Source: Akkermansiaceae bacterium (lineage in GTDB: Bacteria; Verrucomicrobiota; Verrucomicrobiia; Verrucomicrobiales; Akkermansiaceae). From it: a stretch of DNA of 64,000 bases. Below the pieces are notes generated by a model that was given only the letters and a program-made list of their open reading frames with translations, did not search any database and had not been told where the DNA came from. Shown here piece after piece: positions 1 to 10,141 of the stretch; the stretch's first letter is position 1; every line of letters begins with the position of its first letter. The position numbers and the translations under genes are program-made. The stretch covers positions 1 through 64,000 of the forward strand of contig JAJQGU010000015.1 in NCBI GenBank assembly GCA_021200315.1, written 5' to 3'.

Positions 1-41
1 TGGCAGGGGATGAAATTCATGCTATCGTGCAGCCAGCGGTC

Positions 42-1550
42 ATGGCCAGAATACGCAAATCCGAACAGAAGAGACGGCAGCGATGGAAAAAGCACCTGCT
101 GTACGGGGCAGGGGGGCTGGTTACTCTGGCACTGGCCTTGCTGGCCGGAGGGTACTGCTGGCTGGTCGGCTACATTTCAGGCGATGCGTTTCGGACGGAC
201 GCGGAGAACGGCCTGGCGGAAAGCCTGGGCCGGGAGGGGCGGGTCTCCATTCCGCAGCCCTTCGAGCTCGAAGGCGCCTCTTTGGGGCTGCCCCGGCTGG
301 AGCTGGCCATGGCGGACGGGAGCTGCCGGCTGAATGTGGAAAAAGCCCGCGCCGAATTCGAATTATGGCCGTTGGCCAACCGCTGCCTCTCCATCCCCCG
401 GATGACTGTAGCTCGGCTGGAGCTGCAAACCCAGCCCGGCTTTTTCACCATCCCCTTTTCCGAACTGTTCAAGACGGGAACGCGGCGCGGCGCATTTACG
501 CCGGAAAACTTCCTCATCGGCCCGATCGCAATTGAACGCGGCGACTTCATCTTCGAGAACGGGGAGGACACTTACAGCATCTGCGGAACGCGTGTGGAGC
601 TCGCACCCCTGGCGAAGGATTATGCAGACTGGTCGGCCTCATTCCGGAGCGGAAAGTGGAAATCCCCCTATCCGCTCATTCGCGACGCGCCCCTTCATTC
701 AGCCGTTCTGTCCTCCCAAAAGGGAGTATTGAAGCTGACGAATGCCCGTTTTCTCTGCACGCCGGGAGAAGTGCGACTTCAAGCCTTCTTTTCCCCAGAC
801 AAAAGGAAATGGAGCGTCCAGTCTCGGGTGGACAACGCCGATGTGGAGCAACTGCTGACGGAGGACTGGGTGAAGCGCCTCAGCGGCCGCCTGTACGGGA
901 AGGCGCTCTTTCAGGGAGACTTGGACGGCCTGAGGAAAGCGGAGGGAGACCTGACGCTCCACGAAGGGAAACTAACCGCGCTGCCCGTCCTCGACAAGCT
1001 GAGCATCCCGGGAGCCGGACGATTCCGCGACATACCCCTGAACCGCGCCTCCGCCGCGTTTTCCTATCCATACAGCGACCGCGCAATGCAGATAGAAAAC
1101 GCCGTGCTGATCGACCCTCTGGCCGCGGAGAGCAACGGGCTGTTCCGCATGCGGGGGCGCATCATCGTAGGCGAAGGCGGCAGGTTGAAGGGGACATTGC
1201 TCGTGGGGATCGCCGACGAGGTTTTCAGAGGCTTTCCTCAAGCGGCTCTCTCGGCGCTCGACTCCCTGTTCAATGCCAAGGGCGAAGCCGGCTTCCGCTG
1301 GGTGAATGTAAACCTCAGCGGCACAATCGATTCTCCCCAAGAAGATTTCAGCGTGCGCGCGCTCAGCCTGCTCGGCAGGGGAACTCTGCGCTCGATTGAA
1401 GACACGGCGGGCGACCTCCTGAAAACCGTGGCGCCGTCACTCTCCCCCGACGGCGCGGCTCCGAAAGAGGAAGCGAAACCCTCCCTCTTGGAAGAGGCGG
1501 CCGACGAAGCATCCGGAATTTTGAAAAAAGGGCTGAAAAGTTTCTTCTGA
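42..1550 (+). CDS. AsmA-like membrane-anchored protein (hypothetical)
   Basis: Long ORF with N-terminal basic stretch and one TM helix, followed by AsmA/DUF748-like beta-rich sequence; the ORF track also allows a GTG start at 27. Confidence 0.6.
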   Translation: MARIRKSEQKRRQRWKKHLLYGAGGLVTLALALLAGGYCWLVGYISGDAFRTDAENGLAESLGREGRVSIPQPFELEGASLGLPRLELAMADGSCRLNVEKARAEFELWPLANRCLSIPRMTVARLELQTQPGFFTIPFSELFKTGTRRGAFTPENFLIGPIAIERGDFIFENGEDTYSICGTRVELAPLAKDYADWSASFRSGKWKSPYPLIRDAPLHSAVLSSQKGVLKLTNARFLCTPGEVRLQAFFSPDKRKWSVQSRVDNADVEQLLTEDWVKRLSGRLYGKALFQGDLDGLRKAEGDLTLHEGKLTALPVLDKLSIPGAGRFRDIPLNRASAAFSYPYSDRAMQIENAVLIDPLAAESNGLFRMRGRIIVGEGGRLKGTLLVGIADEVFRGFPQAALSALDSLFNAKGEAGFRWVNVNLSGTIDSPQEDFSVRALSLLGRGTLRSIEDTAGDLLKTVAPSLSPDGAAPKEEAKPSLLEEAADEASGILKKGLKSFF

Positions 1551-1554
1551 CGCG

Positions 1555-1794
1555 ATGACCGACGCGCACCAACCACCAAAATTCATTCATTGCGAAGGCG
1601 TCCTTGAGCAAGAAGTCTCGCGGGGCGCGTTCCGCGCCCGCCTGCCCAACGGGAAGCCGGTAATCGCCTTCGTGGAGAAAGGAGAGCTGTGCCTGCGGGA
1701 GCGCCTGCGCCCCGGGAAGCGGGTTTCGCTGACACTCTGCCCCGCTGATTTTGAACGCGCCCGCATCACCGCCATGATCGGGGAAGAGGGATGA
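1555..1794 (+). CDS. Divergent translation initiation factor IF-1-like S1/OB-fold protein
   Basis: 79 aa; pattern G-x-V-...-FRARLPNG-x-x-x-x-AFVEKGELCLRERLRPGKRVSLTLCPADFERARIT aligns by eye with IF-1 (FRVxLxNG...GKMRKxFIRxxxGDRVxxxxSPYDxxxARIT). Confidence 0.6.
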   Translation: MTDAHQPPKFIHCEGVLEQEVSRGAFRARLPNGKPVIAFVEKGELCLRERLRPGKRVSLTLCPADFERARITAMIGEEG

Positions 1795-2831
1795 TGACGT
1801 ACCGCGATTTGACGTCGCTCGAATCCGGCGCCTTGTTCCGCGCCCGAGACGGGGCATTGTACTGCGGAACGGCTCCTTTCCGGGCTCTCGAAACCGCACC
1901 GGCAGGGGAACCGGCCTTTTACACGAACACATACGGATTGGAAGACCCATGCCCGTGGAAAGTCCCCGCCCGTCTGGAACGGGTTTCGGAGGAAGGAGAG
2001 CTGCCCCCCGCTCCGGAAATCGCATGGGAGCCGCCTCCGCAAGCCGCCTTCGCCGAAGTATTCCGGGAAATCAAGGCGATGCTGGCCTCGAAAAGATTGA
2101 AGAAAACCGTGCCCGCCATGGCGGAACAAGGAAGACTCGTCCGGCGGACGGATGCGCGCCTGCTGGCCGTGCGCGCTTGTCTGGATCTGCCGGGAGCGCG
2201 CACTTACGCCTTCTGGAGCGCGGATGAAGGATTCGCCGGCCTGAGTCCGGAAGCGCTCTTCACGCTACAGGGGCGGCGCCTGGAGACCATGGCGCTGGCG
2301 GGAACCGCCGCCCGAGGCGAAAGCGGGCGTTTGACGGCCGACCGAAAAGAATTGACCGAACACAGAATTGTCGTCGATGCCGTGCGGGAACGACTCGCTT
2401 CTTGCGGAAGGTTCGTCCAAGGCCGGCGGCGCGTGCGCACGGTGGGTGCTCTGGCACACCTCTACACGCCGATCTCACTGGAAGCGGACGAGGAACACCC
2501 GCCCGAATTCTGGCTGAAACGTCTTCACCCCACACCGGCTCTGGGTCCCTATCCCCGCACCCCGGAAACACTGAAAACCCTCGCGCAATGGCGCCGCCGT
2601 CTCCACTGCCCGGACACTTTCGGGGCGCCATTCGGGCTCTTGAGGGAAGGATCGCTGGAAATGTTCACCGTTCTTCGAGGCGTTTCGTGGAAAGGGCAAC
2701 TCGTCAGCCTGACCTCTGGAGGCGGGATTGTGGCCGCTTCGGACGCCGGCCGGGAATGGGCCGAATTCTCACTGAAACGGAGAAGCATCGCCCAGACGCT
2801 TGGGCTGCTCCCGGCTTCTTCATACAATTAA
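1791..2831 (+). CDS. Chorismate-binding enzyme, isochorismate synthase-like (MenF-type)
   Basis: Chorismate-binding fold motifs: LSPEALF, MALAGTAARG, LTEHRIVVDAVRERL, HPTPALGPYPR, GGGIVAASDAGREWAEFSLKRRSI. Confidence 0.75.
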   Translation: MMTYRDLTSLESGALFRARDGALYCGTAPFRALETAPAGEPAFYTNTYGLEDPCPWKVPARLERVSEEGELPPAPEIAWEPPPQAAFAEVFREIKAMLASKRLKKTVPAMAEQGRLVRRTDARLLAVRACLDLPGARTYAFWSADEGFAGLSPEALFTLQGRRLETMALAGTAARGESGRLTADRKELTEHRIVVDAVRERLASCGRFVQGRRRVRTVGALAHLYTPISLEADEEHPPEFWLKRLHPTPALGPYPRTPETLKTLAQWRRRLHCPDTFGAPFGLLREGSLEMFTVLRGVSWKGQLVSLTSGGGIVAASDAGREWAEFSLKRRSIAQTLGLLPASSYN

Positions 2832-2896
2832 AACTTGCCCGGGCGCACGGATGTAATATAATTTCCGCGTTCATTTCAATGGATACTTAACTTTCT

Positions 2897-4294
2897 ATGT
2901 ATACAAACAGCACAGCTCGGCGGCACATCTTCCAAATGCTCGACGCCTTACTCATTTTCGTGTGCCTTTATGCCGCGAAATGTCTTTCCGCGCTCGCAGC
3001 CTCTTCAGCGGGAGGCAGGCTTGCGGACACCTTCTCTTTCACGGATCTGATCTCTGCGTCTGCCACAGCCTTGATCATTCTCGTACTGCTGGATCACAGC
3101 GGCTTTTACAGAAAAGGAAGCCTGCAGCGTCCCCTGCGTGCCTTCCAGCAGATCACGGGGGCATGGATAGCGCCGCTGTTCGCCCTCTGCCTGTACCAGA
3201 TATCCAGCGACGCCTCTCCCGAGTTCCGATGTTTTCTCTGGGCGAGCGCCCTGTCGATTCCTCTCGTCATTTTCATCCGCCACATATCCATCTACTATTA
3301 CCTTTCGTGCGTCGACTGCTCCCCGAAGCAGCTGAAAAGCGTAATACTCATGGGAGAAAGAGATTACGTGACCGCCGTCTGGGACAGGCTGCCCCACACG
3401 TGGAAACGCTCCTTCGCCCTGGCGGGGGTATACGACCCGAATGAAAGCAGCACCCATGATCTGCAAAATCTACTCGTGGAGAACAGCGTCAGCCACGTGC
3501 TGCTCTTCGGCGGCTTTGAAGACACGTACCGCATGCGCGACGCCGTCCGCCTTTGCATGCTTCTGGGGGTGGACATTTACATGGGGGAGACTCCGTCGCA
3601 CCCCTTCACCGGCAACATCCGCTTCGAGCGCGTGGCCGATTGCCACTTCTGCGTGTACCGCAACGCCCCGATTCTCTCGTGGGGCTACATTTTCAAGAGC
3701 ATTTTCGACCGGCTCGCGGCAGCCGCCCTCATGCTGCTGAGCTCTCCCTTCTGGCTTCTGGCGGCGTGCCTCATCAAGGCGGGGGATCGCAACGGCCCTG
3801 TGTTCTACAAGCAGAAACGCTCGGGCATGTACGGAAAGGAATTCACCATGTGGAAATTCCGCTCCATGTATTCCGACGCCGAGCAGCGCCTCAATAAAGT
3901 GAAAGAGGAATACGGCAACGACATGAACGGCCCCGTCTTCAAACTGGAGCACGACCCCCGCATCATTCCTTTCGGTCATTTCCTGCGCAAGACTTCCATC
4001 GACGAGCTGCCGCAGCTCATCAACGTGCTGAAGGGGGACATGAGCCTCGTGGGGCCGCGTCCCCTGCCCGTCTACGAAACGGCGGCATTTCCCGATCTGG
4101 AGAGCCGCCGCCGCCTGACGGTCAAACCGGGACTGACCTGCTACTGGCAGATCGAGGGACGTTCCAACACAACCGATTTCAAGGATCTCATCGAGAAGGA
4201 CATGAAATACATCGACAACTGGAGCTTCTGGCTGGACCTCTGGCTGCTGCTCCGCACCATCCCCGCCGTCTTCTGCATGAGGGGAGCCAAATAG
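2897..4294 (+). CDS. Undecaprenyl-phosphate sugar phosphotransferase (exopolysaccharide polyprenyl glycosylphosphotransferase family)
   Basis: N-terminal TM helices and C-terminal bacterial sugar transferase motifs KRSGMYGKEFTMWKFRSM, LRKTSIDELPQLINVLKGDMSLVGPRP, KPGLTCYWQIEGRS. Confidence 0.9.
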   Translation: MYTNSTARRHIFQMLDALLIFVCLYAAKCLSALAASSAGGRLADTFSFTDLISASATALIILVLLDHSGFYRKGSLQRPLRAFQQITGAWIAPLFALCLYQISSDASPEFRCFLWASALSIPLVIFIRHISIYYYLSCVDCSPKQLKSVILMGERDYVTAVWDRLPHTWKRSFALAGVYDPNESSTHDLQNLLVENSVSHVLLFGGFEDTYRMRDAVRLCMLLGVDIYMGETPSHPFTGNIRFERVADCHFCVYRNAPILSWGYIFKSIFDRLAAAALMLLSSPFWLLAACLIKAGDRNGPVFYKQKRSGMYGKEFTMWKFRSMYSDAEQRLNKVKEEYGNDMNGPVFKLEHDPRIIPFGHFLRKTSIDELPQLINVLKGDMSLVGPRPLPVYETAAFPDLESRRRLTVKPGLTCYWQIEGRSNTTDFKDLIEKDMKYIDNWSFWLDLWLLLRTIPAVFCMRGAK

Positions 4295-4298
4295 GAAC

Positions 4299-4766
4299 AT
4301 GTTTCATCTCGTTCTTTATCACCCTGAAATACCTCACAACACCGGCGCGGCCGGACGGCTGGCCGTGGCGACGGGCAGCCGGCTTCACCTGATCCGGCCG
4401 CTGGGCTTCAGCCTGGATGAAAAGCACGTGAGGCGCTGCGGCCTCGACTACTGGCAGCATGTCGACCTGCACGAGTGGGCTTCGCTGGAGGAGCTCCAAG
4501 CCACGGCGGCTCCCTCAAGCCGCTTCTGGCTCTTTTCGACAAAAGCCGGCGAATGCCTGTGGGACGCGCCGCTTCGCGACGGAGACTATTTCGTCTTCGG
4601 TCCCGAGACCCGGGGACTTCCCGCATCATTGCTTCGGCGAAACGCCGCCTCCGCGCTGCGGATACCGATGCCGGGCGAGCACGCCCGCAGCCTCAATCTC
4701 TCCACCTCCGCGGCCATCGTTCTCTACGAAGGCATGCGCCGCCTCCATTCACCCGTCACTGCATGA
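4299..4766 (+). CDS. trmL: tRNA (cytidine(34)-2'-O)-methyltransferase
   Basis: SPOUT family: HPEIPHNTGAAGRLAVATG, FGPETRGLPASLL, IPMPGEHARSLNLSTSAAIVLYE. Confidence 0.9.
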   Translation: MFHLVLYHPEIPHNTGAAGRLAVATGSRLHLIRPLGFSLDEKHVRRCGLDYWQHVDLHEWASLEELQATAAPSSRFWLFSTKAGECLWDAPLRDGDYFVFGPETRGLPASLLRRNAASALRIPMPGEHARSLNLSTSAAIVLYEGMRRLHSPVTA

Positions 4767-5335
4767 ACATCGTTTATTTCGATCTGGAAACCCGCCGTTC
4801 GGCCGCCGAAGTGGGCGGCTGGCATGAAACGGGGAAAATGGGCGTCTCCGTGGCCGTCACCTACTCGACGGCCGCAGGCGCCTATCACATCTACACCGAG
4901 GATCAGGCAGGCGAACTCATCGCCGAATTGCAGGGAGCCGACCTCGTGGTCGGCTACAATCACGTGGGATTCGACTACGGCGTGCTTCAGCCATTCACCT
5001 TCTGGGACATCAAAGAAATAACCCGCAATCTGGATCTTTGCACCTACCTTTCCGAACGCATCGGGCACCGCCTCAAGCTCGATTCCGTGGCCACGGCCAG
5101 CCTCGGCCATTCGAAAACCGCCGATGGCATCCAGGCTCTGAAGTGGTGGGCCGAGTACGAGAAGACGGGCAATGTGGAAAAACTCATGGAGATAGCCCGC
5201 TATTGCTGCTATGACGTAAAAGTGACCATGGCAGTCCACCGTTTCGGCATGAAAAACGGGTTCGTGCGCTATGACGACAAGAACGGCGATATCATCACTC
5301 AACCGGTGGACTGGGATCGGCTGACGCCCGCATGA
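4763..5335 (+). CDS. Predicted RNase H-like 3'-5' exonuclease
   Basis: DLET and NHVGFD motifs and late D in YCCYDVKVT; start overlaps the trmL stop. Confidence 0.65.
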   Translation: MNIVYFDLETRRSAAEVGGWHETGKMGVSVAVTYSTAAGAYHIYTEDQAGELIAELQGADLVVGYNHVGFDYGVLQPFTFWDIKEITRNLDLCTYLSERIGHRLKLDSVATASLGHSKTADGIQALKWWAEYEKTGNVEKLMEIARYCCYDVKVTMAVHRFGMKNGFVRYDDKNGDIITQPVDWDRLTPA

Positions 5336-5358
5336 GCACCCGCACGGAGAATGCCGTG

Positions 5359-6147
5359 TCAGGGCGCGTCCGGCTGGGCGAGCATATCCGCAGTCACTTG
5401 GTACACCGCCGCGCAACGGGGACAGGCGACGTCGACGCGGCCCTCTTCCGAAAGAATATCGGCCAAGTCAGCCTTCATCGCCTTGAGAGCAGGCAGAATC
5501 TTCCCGACCGTGCAGCCGCAGTGAAAGCGAAAACGGCGCGTTTCGAGCAGCCGTGTCTCTTCCCGCTCTTCGATGCCCGCCACAAGGGCTGCGTCCGCTT
5601 CCAGCAGCCAGTCGCGATCGGCGCCCGGCTGGGCGGACAGCAGAGCAAAGCGATCGCCGCCGAGATCAAAACAGCGGCCGAGCCGCTGCTCGCTCTGTCG
5701 ATAGTAATTCTCCACCCATTCTTCCGGCGTGGCGCCATGCAGCACGATGACGGAAGTCTGCGGCTGGCTTCCGTCGCGGATCGTCTGCGCGTAGAGCATG
5801 TTCTCCTCGGGCACGCGGATGTCTTCGGTGAAGGAACGCCCCACGACAGACTCCGTGAGCGATGAACCGCACACGAAAAGATTGGCTTGGAAGGGTGTGC
5901 ACAAATTCAGCGTCCAGGCATGATACTCGGCCCATGGGCGGGTCGCCATGTGCAGGGTAAAGAGCGCGAGCGTCTTCTTCAAGTCGAGATCGATCTCCGG
6001 CTCATTGCGCAGGCCATGCTGCATGAGGTGCAGATAATAATCCGTGTAGACGGGGGTAAAGTTCCCCCGGAGCAGAAGACAATTGCGGCGGCGCACGAAA
6101 ACGGACTCCAAAACGGCGAAGTCAGGCTGGAAAGGTTCCTGTTCCAT
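5359..6147 (-). CDS. hslO: Hsp33-like redox-regulated chaperone
   Basis: C-terminal CxC...CxxC zinc switch (HCGCTV ... CPRCAAVYQ) and Hsp33-like body; internal Met start chosen to avoid overlap with the upstream gene. Confidence 0.75.
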   Translation of the reverse strand: MEQEPFQPDFAVLESVFVRRRNCLLLRGNFTPVYTDYYLHLMQHGLRNEPEIDLDLKKTLALFTLHMATRPWAEYHAWTLNLCTPFQANLFVCGSSLTESVVGRSFTEDIRVPEENMLYAQTIRDGSQPQTSVIVLHGATPEEWVENYYRQSEQRLGRCFDLGGDRFALLSAQPGADRDWLLEADAALVAGIEEREETRLLETRRFRFHCGCTVGKILPALKAMKADLADILSEEGRVDVACPRCAAVYQVTADMLAQPDAP

Positions 6148-6160
6148 GGCGGCGGGAATG

Positions 6161-6691
6161 CTACAGAGCTCTGGGCTGCTTTTCCGGAGAGGGATGCGCA
6201 TAGGGAGGGGGCGGTTCCACCCCGGGGGGGAGCGTCGTCTTTTTCATGTAGACAACGGGGCGCTCCGGGTACCGATTGCCCTGGTCATCCACATAAATAT
6301 GCATCCAGCACAGGCGCACGAGGTCTCCCGGAGCCAGCGCGGCGATATCCTCGAGTGCGCGGGCGTACTGTCCCGGCGGGGGCTGATCCATGTCCGCCAT
6401 GAAACGGGGCTCCCGTGCATCGCCATATTTTCCAAGTCTGTTATACGCATTCCACGAGACGATCGTGAACACGGCCGCGCGTCCCTCGGCAGGCGAAGCG
6501 AAGTCTCCTACGGGGCGCCAGCGAGGCACGGGAAACACACCGTCGAACCGCGCCACCACGTCGGCCGTCATCAGTATTTCATAGGGAGGAAGCGCGTTTT
6601 CGCGGGACGGCGAGGACTGCGCCGAAGGCACCAGCGCGAAAATGGCACAGACCGCCATCCCCCACCTTGGAACAAACGTGAGTCTGATCAT
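6161..6691 (-). CDS. Hypothetical secreted protein
   Basis: N-terminal signal peptide-like sequence; no domain recognised. Confidence 0.55.
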   Translation of the reverse strand: MIRLTFVPRWGMAVCAIFALVPSAQSSPSRENALPPYEILMTADVVARFDGVFPVPRWRPVGDFASPAEGRAAVFTIVSWNAYNRLGKYGDAREPRFMADMDQPPPGQYARALEDIAALAPGDLVRLCWMHIYVDDQGNRYPERPVVYMKKTTLPPGVEPPPPYAHPSPEKQPRAL

Positions 6692-6755
6692 GTCTTCATC
6701 CTAATTCAACGAACCGGGAAGGCAAGGAAAAAGCGGGTAATTCTGCACCATCCTC

Positions 6756-7544
6756 TCAAGGCGCATAGGTGCGGCAGCGGTTGAGCCAGCCGGCAAGCCA
6801 GCGGGCTTCCCCCCGCGAAGGCGGGCTGTTGCTCACGCGCCGCTTCAACACCACGGAGGCTGCGCGGGAGAATTCGCGGCAAGCGGCGTCTCCCGAAGGG
6901 AAGCCATCCATCTCCTCAAGCACCTGAAGCAGCCCCCAGCCCCGCCCCTTGTAGCGTTCTCCCGCCTTGGTGCCTTCGCCCTTGAAATTCACGTAATCCA
7001 CCAGCGCATAGCACCCTTTCGGCGTGGCGCGGAGAGCATTGTAACGGGTCTCCACCTCCTGCGGCCGGGAAGATGCGGCCAGCATGCGCCCCAAAGAACG
7101 GCGCGAACGTTCGACGAGATATGCCGCCTGAAGCTCCACGTGCGCGGCCAGCCAGTCCCGCATGGCCTCCGTCTGCCGGGACTGCGCCGCCGACAAAAAC
7201 CGGCCGCGGTCTCTCCACGGTGCGCTCCCCCGGAAAAAGGAGGGCACAGAAGCTCCGCGCCGGGCCGCGTAGACCATCAGCTGCGGGAAACTCTCCTCAA
7301 AAGGTCCGGCGACTCCTTCCGGGTACCAGATGAAATGCCCTATGCCCAGCGAAGGGAACGCCTCTCCCGCATTCCATGTAACCAAACCTTCGCGGGTGCC
7401 TCCGCATTCATTGCGCCAGATCCTTCTGCCGAGCTCGGCCACGTCAGAACGGCGGATCACAGGCGCGTGGGCGGGCGCGGATGCGCTCGGATCGGCGGCG
7501 CAGCCCAGCGCAAAGACCGTCGTCAACAGAAAGATTCTCTTCAT
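6756..7544 (-). CDS. Hypothetical lipoprotein
   Basis: Lipobox-like MKRIFLLTTVFALGC; conserved-looking core NECGGTREGLVTWNAGEAFPSLGIGHFIWYPEG and YKGRGWGLLQVLEEM. Confidence 0.6.
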   Translation of the reverse strand: MKRIFLLTTVFALGCAADPSASAPAHAPVIRRSDVAELGRRIWRNECGGTREGLVTWNAGEAFPSLGIGHFIWYPEGVAGPFEESFPQLMVYAARRGASVPSFFRGSAPWRDRGRFLSAAQSRQTEAMRDWLAAHVELQAAYLVERSRRSLGRMLAASSRPQEVETRYNALRATPKGCYALVDYVNFKGEGTKAGERYKGRGWGLLQVLEEMDGFPSGDAACREFSRAASVVLKRRVSNSPPSRGEARWLAGWLNRCRTYAP

Positions 7545-7805
7545 TCCGTCTGTTATGCATGAACCGCACGCCCTCTGTCAAGCGCACCGCGAGGCATGAC
7601 GCAGCCGAACGGAGGCTTCGCTATTTTTCAAAACAACTCATCATAATATCCATACACTGCTGAAAACAAGAGAACAAAAACTGAGAAACCATGACCGGGC
7701 ATTGCCGCCGATTACCATCGTCTTGACGGAGGAAGTCCAAGTGCGCAGGCATCCCTTCACTTTGCGATTGCTCCCGCCTTCCGCTTCCTGTAGAATGGTG
7801 GTCTC

Positions 7806-9941
7806 ATGCCGCCTTTTCGTCTTCCCGCTCTTCTCTTACCCATCATGTGGGCAACGGGGATCGTTTCCCCCGATTGTCCGGCTCAACATATGCAGGATGA
7901 AGACGCCATACCCATTGCCCAAGAAGTGGAAGAGGACATTGTGGAAACAGTCAAGCTGGGCGGAGAACGGGGCAATACCAGCGGCACGGGCGAACAGGAA
8001 GGAGTGAGCTACACCCCCGACTCTCAAGAAAGCACGGGAACATCCCCGGCGCGCATTCCCGCTCCCCCGCTGATTCTGCCGCCTTCAGACGATTCGAAAC
8101 CTCTCGACTCTTCCGCTTTCGATCCCTCGCGGGAAACATTTTCAACGACGCGCAGGAACGCCCGTACCATGTCCATGACCATCCCGGCGCCGCCCGGACA
8201 GATCACCGATCGAAACGGCATCAGCCTCGCCCATTCGATCGTAGCCTTCCAGCCGGCCATTCGCTTCGGACAGCTGGACGACGAAAGTGACGAACACATC
8301 CTCTCCCTTGCCCGAACCTGTCTGAACGGCATGAAGCGGCTCGGCGTCGCCGTGTTCGACTTTGAGGACGAACAGCTGCTCTCTCAATACAAAAACCGCC
8401 GCTGGCTCGCCCTGCCCGCAGCTCCTGTGATGCATGCAAAAGAGGCTGAAAAGCTGCGGAAGAAATTAACGCAAATCCCGGCAGCCGAATTGCAGGCTCT
8501 CTATCTGCGCTCCTATCCAGAAAAGGAAAGCGTAGCGCACATCATCGGCTACAGAGGCGTGCAAAGCAAACTGCCTACCGGCCCCATCAACCACAATGAC
8601 CCGATTTTCGAAGCGACGGAGGGACGCTCCGGCCTAGAAAAGGAATTCGATGCTCAGCTCACAGGGAGACCCGGCATATGGCGTCTCATGTTCAACGAAG
8701 AAGGAGAAAAAATCTTGGATGAGCTGCAGGTGCACCCCAAGCCGGGCGGCACCGTGGTGACCACCCTGAACCAGAAATGGCAAAGGCAGGCGCAGAGCGC
8801 TCTTTCTAAGCTGACCCGGCGAGGCGCCTTCGTCGTGATTGATTGCCGTACAGGCGAAGTCCTGGTGCTGGCATCGAACCCGAGCTTCGACCCCAACATC
8901 TTCATTCCTTATATTACACAGAAAGATTACAACTCTCTGCGCGACGATCCCGGCACACCTCTTGTCTCCCGAGCATTCGCCGGCGTCTACCCCCCCGCCT
9001 CCACGTTCAAGCCCATCACAGTGGCTTCCGCATTGCGAGCGGGCACCATTCACGAAGATACGCTCATCGAGTGCCCCTACATTGTGCGAATTGGCAATCA
9101 CGACTTCCGCAACCACAGCAAAACCCCCGTTGGCAGCATCAATTGTGTACGCGCGCTGGCGCTTTCCAACAACCCGTTCATGTACAAAACAGCTGTAAAG
9201 ATGGGCGCCAATACGCTCATGGACACGGCCCGCCGCTATGGATACGGCAAAAAGACGGGGCTTCCCCTGCCCGACAAGCCGGGCAACGCACCGGACGAAG
9301 CGTGGATGCGCCGCGTCTTCGGGCGCGGATTTATGGATGGGGACGCCGCTAACCTCGCCATCGGCCAAGGGCCTCTGCTCGCCACACCACTGCAAGTGGC
9401 CCATGCAATGGCAGGAATAGCAAACGGCACTTATCTCCCCAAGCTTCAGATCATTCGCCAAATGCTGGACGGCGACGGCAACGTCATCTACCAATTTTCC
9501 CCTGAGGTGGAAAGCAACTTGGCCGATATGGCCGCCTCGAACGCACTGGTGCGCAAAGGTATGCGCGCCGTAGTGGATGGAGGAACCGGCCATCGGGCCG
9601 CACTCAGTTACGTGAAGAACTCCGGCAAGACAGGCACGGCGCAGTGGGGGAAGGAAAGTGAAGAACGAAGGCTGGCCTGGTACGCCGGCTTTTTGCCAAG
9701 CGACAATCCGCGCTTCGCCTACGCCGCATTATACGAAGGGCGGCCGCATGAACGCATCGCCGGCGGGCACACTGCCGCAGCTATCGTAAAGACCTTCTTC
9801 GAAAGCGTGAAAACCGATGTCAAAACGATTGTCGAACAAGATGCGAAAGACGATGCGGAAACGGCAAAACCCGTTGAGCCCGACGCAGGAGACGCCGATG
9901 CTCCCACCGCCCGCGAATTCAATGAATTTGGCAATCCATAA
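7806..9941 (+). CDS. mrdA: Peptidoglycan D,D-transpeptidase (penicillin-binding protein 2)
   Basis: Transpeptidase motifs STFKPIT (SxxK), SNN and KTGTAQWG; PBP dimer domain with ITDRNGISLA and EKEFDAQLTGRPG. Confidence 0.85.
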   Translation: MPPFRLPALLLPIMWATGIVSPDCPAQHMQDEDAIPIAQEVEEDIVETVKLGGERGNTSGTGEQEGVSYTPDSQESTGTSPARIPAPPLILPPSDDSKPLDSSAFDPSRETFSTTRRNARTMSMTIPAPPGQITDRNGISLAHSIVAFQPAIRFGQLDDESDEHILSLARTCLNGMKRLGVAVFDFEDEQLLSQYKNRRWLALPAAPVMHAKEAEKLRKKLTQIPAAELQALYLRSYPEKESVAHIIGYRGVQSKLPTGPINHNDPIFEATEGRSGLEKEFDAQLTGRPGIWRLMFNEEGEKILDELQVHPKPGGTVVTTLNQKWQRQAQSALSKLTRRGAFVVIDCRTGEVLVLASNPSFDPNIFIPYITQKDYNSLRDDPGTPLVSRAFAGVYPPASTFKPITVASALRAGTIHEDTLIECPYIVRIGNHDFRNHSKTPVGSINCVRALALSNNPFMYKTAVKMGANTLMDTARRYGYGKKTGLPLPDKPGNAPDEAWMRRVFGRGFMDGDAANLAIGQGPLLATPLQVAHAMAGIANGTYLPKLQIIRQMLDGDGNVIYQFSPEVESNLADMAASNALVRKGMRAVVDGGTGHRAALSYVKNSGKTGTAQWGKESEERRLAWYAGFLPSDNPRFAYAALYEGRPHERIAGGHTAAAIVKTFFESVKTDVKTIVEQDAKDDAETAKPVEPDAGDADAPTAREFNEFGNP

Positions 9942-10010
9942 AACGGCGGACGCATGTCATACCCACCAGCCAGAGGAAGAATCCCCCCGACGGCCATAGC
10001 AATTATCGAT

Positions 10011-10047
10011 AGAAACACCCCTGAAGGAGCCCTTCAGGGGTGTTTCT
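10011..10047 (+). terminator. Intrinsic terminator downstream of PBP2
   Basis: Perfect 17-bp stem AGAAACACCCCTGAAGG / CCTTCAGGGGTGTTTCT with AGC loop, followed by a T-rich tract. Confidence 0.85.
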
Positions 10048-10141
10048 TTGTTGCCAGGGTGGCGTTCAGACGTTTTGCCCGTTCAGCCCCCACGGCCAGT
10101 CATTCAGACAAAGGACAGCCGCCACTAGCCATCCAATATCT

